Positions 58,736-64,000 of a DNA stretch of 64,000 nt are shown here, piece after piece (positions within the stretch are counted from its first letter, which is position 1; each line of letters starts with the position of its first letter). The notes under the pieces are model-generated. The model was given only the letters and a program-made list of their open reading frames with translations, made no database searches and had not been told where the DNA came from. Where the stretch lies: NCBI GenBank assembly GCA_002413745.1, contig DHXP01000070.1, forward strand, positions 1-64,000. The letters are read 5' to 3'. This DNA comes from Flavobacterium sp. UBA5153 (GTDB lineage Bacteria; Bacteroidota; Bacteroidia; Flavobacteriales; Flavobacteriaceae). A program made the position numbers and the translations under genes.

Positions 58736-59560
58736 ATGAAAACCGTATTCTTGTTTTTGATGTTACTTTTATCCTTTTCAAGTTGTAAAAAAGCTGAAGA
58801 AGCTGTTGCGGCCGATACAATTGTTGACCAAGTAAAATTTGTTAAACCTGTTGTTGCAAAAGCAGAGGAAGTTACCCTAGAGGCTGATTCCAAAAATTCA
58901 ATAATCGAACAAAAAATCATTAAAACCGGTGACATAAAGTTTGAAACCAATAATTTAGATTCTACTTACAAGCAAATCATAACGGCTGTAAAAAACCACA
59001 AAGCTATAGTTCAAAACGACACCGAAGGAAAAGATGATGAATCGGTTTTTAGAAGACTAATTGTCCGCATTCCTAGCAAAAACTTCGATCTGTTTTTAAG
59101 CGATATTTCAAAAGGTGTTGCCTATTTCGACAACAAAGAAATTTCGTCACAAGATGTAACCGAAGAATACATTGATATTGATGCTCGATTAAAAGCAAAA
59201 AAAGTGCTCGAATCTCGTTACCTTGAACTTTTGAAGAAGGCAAACAAAGTTACCGAAATGTTGGAAATCGAAAAGCAAATTTCTGTTATTCGCGAAGAAA
59301 TTGATGCAAAAGAAGGGCAATTACGATATATGCAAAGTCGAGTTTCAATGAGCACAATTACAATTGAATTTTATAAAACCGTCGCCGAAAAAAGCGGAGT
59401 TAGAGTCTCTTATGGAACAAAAATTTGGAATGCAATAACATCTGGATTTAATGGATTTTCAAGTTTTTTCATAGGGTTATTAAGCATTTGGCCTTTCCTA
59501 ATTATGTTGGTGGCATCGGCCTATTTTATTAGAAAACGATTTAAGAAAAAAACGATTTAA
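58736..59560 (+). CDS. DUF4349 lipoprotein
   Basis: A 274-residue membrane protein. The signal peptide ends with the lipobox SFSSC. The DUF4349 region (about 60-235) has KTGDIKFETNNLDSTYKQII, RRLIVRIPSKNFDLFLSDIS and YIDIDARLKAKKVLESRYLE with a central coiled coil (about 155-205). A membrane helix near the C-terminus (about 240-262) is followed by a basic tail RKRFKKKT. Function unknown; the family is a conserved envelope protein. The protease gene starts 2 bp after its stop. Confidence 0.85.
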   Translation: MKTVFLFLMLLLSFSSCKKAEEAVAADTIVDQVKFVKPVVAKAEEVTLEADSKNSIIEQKIIKTGDIKFETNNLDSTYKQIITAVKNHKAIVQNDTEGKDDESVFRRLIVRIPSKNFDLFLSDISKGVAYFDNKEISSQDVTEEYIDIDARLKAKKVLESRYLELLKKANKVTEMLEIEKQISVIREEIDAKEGQLRYMQSRVSMSTITIEFYKTVAEKSGVRVSYGTKIWNAITSGFNGFSSFFIGLLSIWPFLIMLVASAYFIRKRFKKKTI

Positions 59561-59562
59561 AA

Positions 59563-61200
59563 ATGACTCCCTTTTTTAAAAAAAAATATATAATCCCAGT
59601 TGTCGCTTCGGCATTTTTGTTTGTAGGCGTTAGTTTCAAAGACAATTTTTTTGAAATCGCCAAGCAAATAGAAATATTCACTACGCTTTTCAAGGAGCTG
59701 AACATGAACTATGTCGACGAGACAAATCCAGGCGAGTTAATGGACAAAGCCATTAAGGGAATGCTGGCCAGTCTTGACCCCTACACGGTTTATTTCAACG
59801 AACAAGATGTAATAAAATTCAAAATTAACAACACGGGTGAATACACCGGAATTGGCGCCTTAATTACTCGAAAAGAGGATAAATTAATCATTCGGGAACC
59901 GTATAAAAATTTTCCAGCTGACAAAGCCGGACTTAAAGCCGGTGACGAGATTATTCAAATAGGCGACGTGAGAATATCGGATTTCAAAGATGATGCTTCA
60001 CAACTCTTGAGAGGAGCCAAGAACACCAAAGTTGACATTAAATACATTCGTCAGGGCAAAACAATGGCTACCCAAATCGTTCTTGACGAAGTCGAAATCA
60101 AATCGGTTCCGTTTTTTGGAAAAATAGACGCTAAAACCGGCTATATCGTTTTGTCGCGTTTCAACAACAAAGCGTCGCTTGAAACCAAGGAAGCATTGGA
60201 ACAACTAAAAAGAGAAGGTGCCGATAGAATTATTCTGGATTTAAGAGGAAATCCAGGAGGTCTTTTGAACGAAGCGGTTAATATTTGCAATTTATTCGTT
60301 CCAAAAAATGAAACAATCGTAACCACAAAATCAAAAATAGAGGAACACAACAACACCTATAAAACATCCAAAAATCCCGTAGATACCGATATTCCTCTGG
60401 TTATTCTTGTCAATGGAAGAAGCGCTTCGGCATCGGAAATTGTTTCTGGAGCCTTGCAGGATTTAGATCGTGCCGTGATAATTGGCAGCCGAAGTTTTGG
60501 AAAAGGATTGGTACAAAGACCGGTAGATTTAACTTATGGAACTCAGTTAAAAGTTACCATTTCTCGCTATTACACACCTTCCGGAAGATGTATTCAAGCT
60601 TTGGATTATACCCACAAAGACAAAAACGGAATTGCCACGAAAACCGAAGCTAAAAATTATAACGCTTTCAAAACCCGAAAAGGAAGAACCGTTTATGATG
60701 GCGGAGGCATTCAGCCAGACATAGAACTCGAGGAAACCAAGTCGAACCCAATAACGGAGGCTTTGGTGAAAAACGACGGAATCTTTAATTACGTTACCAA
60801 TTATTATTACAAAAATCCAAATTTAGGCGACCAAATTCCAACATTTTCAGATGCCGATTTCCTCGATTTCAAACAGTTTTTAAAAGCCCAGAAATTCTCT
60901 TTCAACACCGAAACGGAACTCGCTTTGAAAAACACTTTGGCTGTGGCCAAAAAAGAAAAAATAGACGAAAGCATTAACCCGGAATACCAACAATTGCTGA
61001 CCGCTCTTCAAAAAAGTGAAGACAATTTATTGGATAAAAATAAAATAGAAATCAAAAATTTAATTGTTGACGAAATCATAAAACGCTACCAATATCAAGA
61101 AGGGTTGTATCAATATTACCTACGAAATAATTCCGAAATCAAAAAAGCCGTGAACGTTTTGAACAACAGTCCAGAATATAAATCTATTTTGAAAATGTGA
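59563..61200 (+). CDS. S41-family carboxy-terminal processing peptidase
   Basis: A 545-residue periplasmic protease with an N-terminal anchor (about 8-22). An N-terminal helical part has MLASLDPYTVYFNEQDVIKF. The PDZ domain (about 75-165) has TGIGALITRKEDKLIIREPY. The S41 core has GYIVLSRFNNKASLETKEAL, RIILDLRGNPGGLLNEAVNI, the nucleophile Ser in GRSASASEIVSGALQ and Lys in GSRSFGKGLVQ. It removes C-terminal peptides or tagged proteins in envelope quality control. It is co-transcribed with the DUF4349 gene. A helical C-terminal tail ends in SILKM. Confidence 0.95.
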   Translation: MTPFFKKKYIIPVVASAFLFVGVSFKDNFFEIAKQIEIFTTLFKELNMNYVDETNPGELMDKAIKGMLASLDPYTVYFNEQDVIKFKINNTGEYTGIGALITRKEDKLIIREPYKNFPADKAGLKAGDEIIQIGDVRISDFKDDASQLLRGAKNTKVDIKYIRQGKTMATQIVLDEVEIKSVPFFGKIDAKTGYIVLSRFNNKASLETKEALEQLKREGADRIILDLRGNPGGLLNEAVNICNLFVPKNETIVTTKSKIEEHNNTYKTSKNPVDTDIPLVILVNGRSASASEIVSGALQDLDRAVIIGSRSFGKGLVQRPVDLTYGTQLKVTISRYYTPSGRCIQALDYTHKDKNGIATKTEAKNYNAFKTRKGRTVYDGGGIQPDIELEETKSNPITEALVKNDGIFNYVTNYYYKNPNLGDQIPTFSDADFLDFKQFLKAQKFSFNTETELALKNTLAVAKKEKIDESINPEYQQLLTALQKSEDNLLDKNKIEIKNLIVDEIIKRYQYQEGLYQYYLRNNSEIKKAVNVLNNSPEYKSILKM

Positions 61201-61217
61201 TGAAAATTGCAATAAAA

Positions 61218-61670
61218 TTATAACTGCTCTTTTTTCATCTCAATATGCGGAATATCATCTTCCAGATACATCTCGCTGGTTTGGATAAATCCGTGGCTTT
61301 CGTAGAATTTTTTTAGATACAATTGTGCGCCAATGGTGATTTTGCTTTCGCCAAAATGACTTTTAATTCCGGCAATTGCTTCTCGCATCAGGTCGTGACC
61401 CCATTTTCTGTCACGATAGTTTGCATCGACGGTGACTCTGCCAATTGATGAATTGTCAAAGGAAATACCGGCTTTGAAAAGCCTGGAATAAGCTACAATT
61501 TTGCCGTCGAATGTGCCAAAAAGATGCAATGCCAATTTGTCTTTCCCATCAAGATCGAGATAAACACAGTTTTGTTCCACCACAAAAATGGCACTTCTTA
61601 ATCTGAGTATGTCATATAATTCGTGAGTCGAAAGATCCTCAAAAGACTTTATTTGCCATTGTAATTCCAT
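61218..61670 (-). CDS. ElaA-like GNAT acetyltransferase
   Basis: A 150-residue GNAT protein with the ElaA pattern: LYDILRLRSAIFVVEQNCVY, then IGRVTVDANYRDRKWGHDLM (acetyl-CoA binding V-x-x-x-x-R-x-x-x-x-G) and KKFYESHGFIQTSEMYLEDD. The substrate is unknown. It converges with the protease gene, 18 bp apart. Confidence 0.9.
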   Translation of the reverse strand: MELQWQIKSFEDLSTHELYDILRLRSAIFVVEQNCVYLDLDGKDKLALHLFGTFDGKIVAYSRLFKAGISFDNSSIGRVTVDANYRDRKWGHDLMREAIAGIKSHFGESKITIGAQLYLKKFYESHGFIQTSEMYLEDDIPHIEMKKEQL

Positions 61671-61688
61671 GATATATATTGTTTTATT

Positions 61689-62669
61689 TTATTTTAAGAT
61701 AATAATAGATTTGATAATAGACTCTAATTCGTGCATAAGATCTCGTTTTTTTCTCGACGGTGAATAGCAAAATCCCTCCAAAACCAGAATTCTGTCATGT
61801 TCCTTGTCCACAATAGCGTAATTAATGAAAGGCCCTGCCATAAAATTGTTTTTTAATTCCCAGGTTCCTTTGGTTTCATACGTTTCCTTTCCGTCTAATT
61901 TTATTTTGGAAAAATAGGGCGCATATCCTTCTTCAGTAATCATTCGGGAATCAGGTTCAGTTCCGTGAATATATAAATTCCCAATGGAATCACGCATTTT
62001 GATAATATTGGAAATCAGATTTGAATCTTTTTTTATGGAACTTATTGGAACTTGGTAAATTAACAAACTGTTATTGCCGCTGATGATTTCTTTTTTCAGC
62101 CAAATAAAATTACTCTTTTGAATAACGTACGAATAACCCGAAAGCACTTTTAAAGAAATATGGAATTTATTGGTGATTATTTTCGTGTTAAGTAATGCCT
62201 GATCAATTATCCTTTGGTTTTCGGTGATTTCGGTTTCCTTTATGATTTGAATTATTTTTGGCGCATTTTTTTCAATGTTTTCCAAAATATCATCATTTGT
62301 TTTACCAGAAATATGAAACACATTTTGAGGTAATGCGTATTGATTTTTCTTTATTTCAAATTTATTTTTTTCTTCTTTTTTTACAATTATAATCGTTCTG
62401 CTATCAGTCATAAATCCCTCCATAAGTTTGATGGGATATTGATTTATGGTAAAAAGAGGTTCCTCTTGTGGTAATCCAATCACTGGCGATGCAAATTTGT
62501 TTCGAATGCTGTCGCCAATCTCGCCATTCCATAACTGGTCGTCAATAATAACCGAAATGGTATTGATTTTGCCAGTAGCTTTTCTTGGCATATCTATATC
62601 TTCACCTTGTTTTTTACAGGAAAAAAACAAGAAGGGAATTAGAAGAAATAAAAAAAGATTTTTATTCAT
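61689..62669 (-). CDS. DUF4837 family lipoprotein
   Basis: A 326-residue lipoprotein. The signal sequence ends in the lipobox LFFSCKK. ISVIIDDQLWNGEIGDSIRN and FASPVIGLPQEEPLFTINQY are typical DUF4837 N-terminal blocks; the C-terminal part has AGPFINYAIVDKEHDRILVL. It is a Bacteroidota-specific envelope family of unknown function. It precedes (upstream of) the GNAT gene in the same direction. Confidence 0.9.
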   Translation of the reverse strand: MNKNLFLFLLIPFLFFSCKKQGEDIDMPRKATGKINTISVIIDDQLWNGEIGDSIRNKFASPVIGLPQEEPLFTINQYPIKLMEGFMTDSRTIIIVKKEEKNKFEIKKNQYALPQNVFHISGKTNDDILENIEKNAPKIIQIIKETEITENQRIIDQALLNTKIITNKFHISLKVLSGYSYVIQKSNFIWLKKEIISGNNSLLIYQVPISSIKKDSNLISNIIKMRDSIGNLYIHGTEPDSRMITEEGYAPYFSKIKLDGKETYETKGTWELKNNFMAGPFINYAIVDKEHDRILVLEGFCYSPSRKKRDLMHELESIIKSIIILK

Positions 62670-62762
62670 AGATCCGGTATTCTATAAAAATGTTAATTAC
62701 CAAATGAAGAGAGAAAAACACCAACTTTTACAGAAAAAAAGAATGTTTAATGGGAATTAATT

Positions 62763-63422
62763 TTACTCTTTATGGAGGTAAATTAGTTGAATATTCCTAA
62801 AATCAATTGGTGAACCTTCATAATTTAAAGAAATCTTTCCCTCTTTAGAAGTTACTTCAACACATTCATTTACTAACTTTCCGTTCAAATATTGAGTACA
62901 TTTTCCATTGAATGATCTGATGAGGATTTTATTCCATTGTCCAAAAGGATTCTCATTGCCACTAAATTTGGGAGAAACCACACTTGCGCCAGCCTCAACC
63001 AGCTTTCCATTTACTGTTGCTGTTACATTATCCAAAAAAATAAAATCACCGGTACTATCCTCTTTTATTTGAAATTGTATTCCTTTAGGCCAAATGTGAT
63101 CGGGTGAATTTGAAGGCACATTATACATCACGCCACTATTTTTTTTTCCATCCCCTCTATAAAACTTTTCTTCTACATTCCACCTGAACTCTAAACTTAG
63201 CTCAAAATTTTTATAGACACTTTTTGTCATTAGATACCCTATGTTATCTCCATACATTCTTACCGTGCCATCAGTAAATTCATATACTTTTGAAGGGGCT
63301 AATCTTTCAGTACTGTTTTTAGTAAAAGCATACCAATCATTCATTGACAATCTTTTTTGTTTAACAGCACATGAATTTAAGAATAAAAGAAAAGCAAAAG
63401 CAAAAGTTATTTTTTTAAACAT
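62763..63422 (-). CDS. DUF1080 (3-keto-disaccharide hydrolase-like) lipoprotein
   Basis: A 219-residue exported protein with lipobox LNSC. The concanavalin-like fold of DUF1080 is shown by FELSLEFRWNVEEKFYRGDG, NSGVMYNVPSNSPDHIWPKG, IQFQIKEDSTGDFIFLDNVT and WNKILIRSFNGKCTQYLNGK. Family members bind or cleave oxidised (3-keto) glycosides or other glycans; the actual substrate is unknown. It stands alone between DUF4837 and the LysM gene. Confidence 0.9.
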   Translation of the reverse strand: MFKKITFAFAFLLFLNSCAVKQKRLSMNDWYAFTKNSTERLAPSKVYEFTDGTVRMYGDNIGYLMTKSVYKNFELSLEFRWNVEEKFYRGDGKKNSGVMYNVPSNSPDHIWPKGIQFQIKEDSTGDFIFLDNVTATVNGKLVEAGASVVSPKFSGNENPFGQWNKILIRSFNGKCTQYLNGKLVNECVEVTSKEGKISLNYEGSPIDFRNIQLIYLHKE

Positions 63423-63515
63423 TGTAATCTTTTATTTAAATTAAGAACAATACTCTTTTTTATAGAGCCTAAAATGAAAGGAAAATTAGCTAAGATAAAA
63501 TCTATCCAAATTGAT

Positions 63516-64000
63516 TTATCCGTTAATTTTTAGCTTCATTCCGGGTTTAAGTTCTCCCCCACGAATATCATTCCATTTTTTTATATCCGAAATGGTCACG
63601 CCTGGATATTTTTTGGCAATACTATATAAGGAATCCCCTTTTTTTACATAATAATCAGTAGAAGTATTTTTAGACACGGACGCCAAATTTTCTTTTTTCT
63701 TGAAAGTATTGGCAGAGGCTCTATTCATAATTGCCACTTCATTTTTGGCAACAATTAAGGTGCTTCCCAAGGCGACATTATGGTCTTGCAAATTGTTCCA
63801 TTGTTTCAAATCGTCCAAGGATGTTCCGAATTTTTTGGCTATCTTTCCTAAATTATCCCCTTTTAAAACTACGTATTCAATATTTTCTAACTTAGGAGTC
63901 GGAGCAGTTTCTTGCTTAATATCAGCCTCTTTATTGGCAATTTGTAATGATGCACCAAGCTGGATATTTACGTTCGAAAGATGATTCCATAATTTAATTT
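63516..64000 (-). CDS. LysM-repeat protein (partial, cut by window end)
   Basis: The frame is open from the stop at 63516 to the window edge, 161 residues, with no initiating ATG inside, so the gene continues beyond 64000. It holds two complete LysM domains: YVVLKGDNLGKIAKKFGTSL ... STLIVAK and YYVKKGDSLYSIAKKYPGVT ... GMKLKING, and the end of a third (KLWNHLSNVNIQLGASLQI). A Thr/Lys-rich linker separates them. It probably binds peptidoglycan in the envelope; a catalytic domain, for example an amidase or peptidase, may lie upstream outside the window. Confidence 0.88.
   Translation of the reverse strand, partial: IKLWNHLSNVNIQLGASLQIANKEADIKQETAPTPKLENIEYVVLKGDNLGKIAKKFGTSLDDLKQWNNLQDHNVALGSTLIVAKNEVAIMNRASANTFKKKENLASVSKNTSTDYYVKKGDSLYSIAKKYPGVTISDIKKWNDIRGGELKPGMKLKING

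Noticed and set aside
1-64000. tRNA, rRNA or known riboswitch genes
   Set aside because: Reading both strands I found no cloverleaf-type T-arm/acceptor pair, rRNA segment or recognisable riboswitch core. A covariance-model scan would settle this.

Overview
The window reads as a chromosomal segment of a Flavobacterium-like member of the Bacteroidota (Flavobacteriaceae). The support is an AT-rich sequence, the gliding-motility lipoprotein gene gldH between ricT and a class A PBP, many promoters with the Bacteroidota -7 box TAnnTTTG, A-rich leaders instead of strong Shine-Dalgarno sites, and flavobacterial families (DUF4837, DUF4349, ORF6N, Nramp-UspA). I see no rRNA or tRNA gene, CRISPR array, prophage or complete classical IS.

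Layout. 1-8 kb: small genes (DUF4375-like, CDGSH), metG, a DMT exporter, a HAD hydrolase, an OmpA-type porin and a short Ssb. 8-14.5 kb: a large M28 membrane peptidase, then an accessory stretch (ORF6N gene with paired palindromes, an unknown membrane-anchored gene followed by an attC-like fold, a repeat-riddled Rossmann-fold gene, an EamA transporter). 14.5-23.3 kb: M13 peptidase, SCO protein, and a metal block (feoA, feoB, a 40-residue Cys-rich peptide, a DtxR/MntR regulator, an Nramp-UspA fusion), then a bacilliredoxin. 23.5-27 kb: a tRNA U34 hydroxylation block, trhO and trhP plus a ferredoxin, with a REP-flanked RAYT transposase between the two enzymes. 27-31 kb: ricT-gldH-PBP1A. 31.5-36.6 kb: CoA-transferase subunits split by an unknown secreted protein, class I fumarase, and a second RAYT beside a REP array. 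36.7-42 kb: SpmAB-like membrane protein, DEDD exonuclease, frameshifted ogt, GH20 hexosaminidase, cytochrome c. 42-52.7 kb: the heme locus, hemA-hemC-(yhcG)-hemD-hemE-unknown-hemF-hemB on the minus strand, with a divergent AraC regulator, hemH and hemJ on the plus strand; hemL is not here. 52.7-64 kb: histidine kinase, enoyl-CoA hydratase, HD hydrolase, acyl-ACP desaturase, PlsC, rnpA, DUF4349, CtpA-type protease, GNAT, DUF4837, DUF1080, and a LysM protein cut by the window edge.

The most notable observations are these. (1) A yhcG/DUF1016 PD-(D/E)XK nuclease gene sits inside hemD. The original 5' end of hemD survives as a 21-codon remnant still fused to the hemC stop, and the functional hemD carries a diverged replacement 5' end coupled to the nuclease stop codon. 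This is the pattern of an element that restores the gene it enters. (2) TrhO and TrhP, unrelated enzymes that make the same tRNA modification, share a C-terminal domain that is about two-thirds identical. (3) Several short repeat families lie in frame inside conserved genes (metG, hemB, hemF, trhO, the cytochrome c gene, the Rossmann-fold gene); one 23-bp sequence is read in two different frames. (4) Two RAYT transposases each sit among their own family of palindromic repeats.
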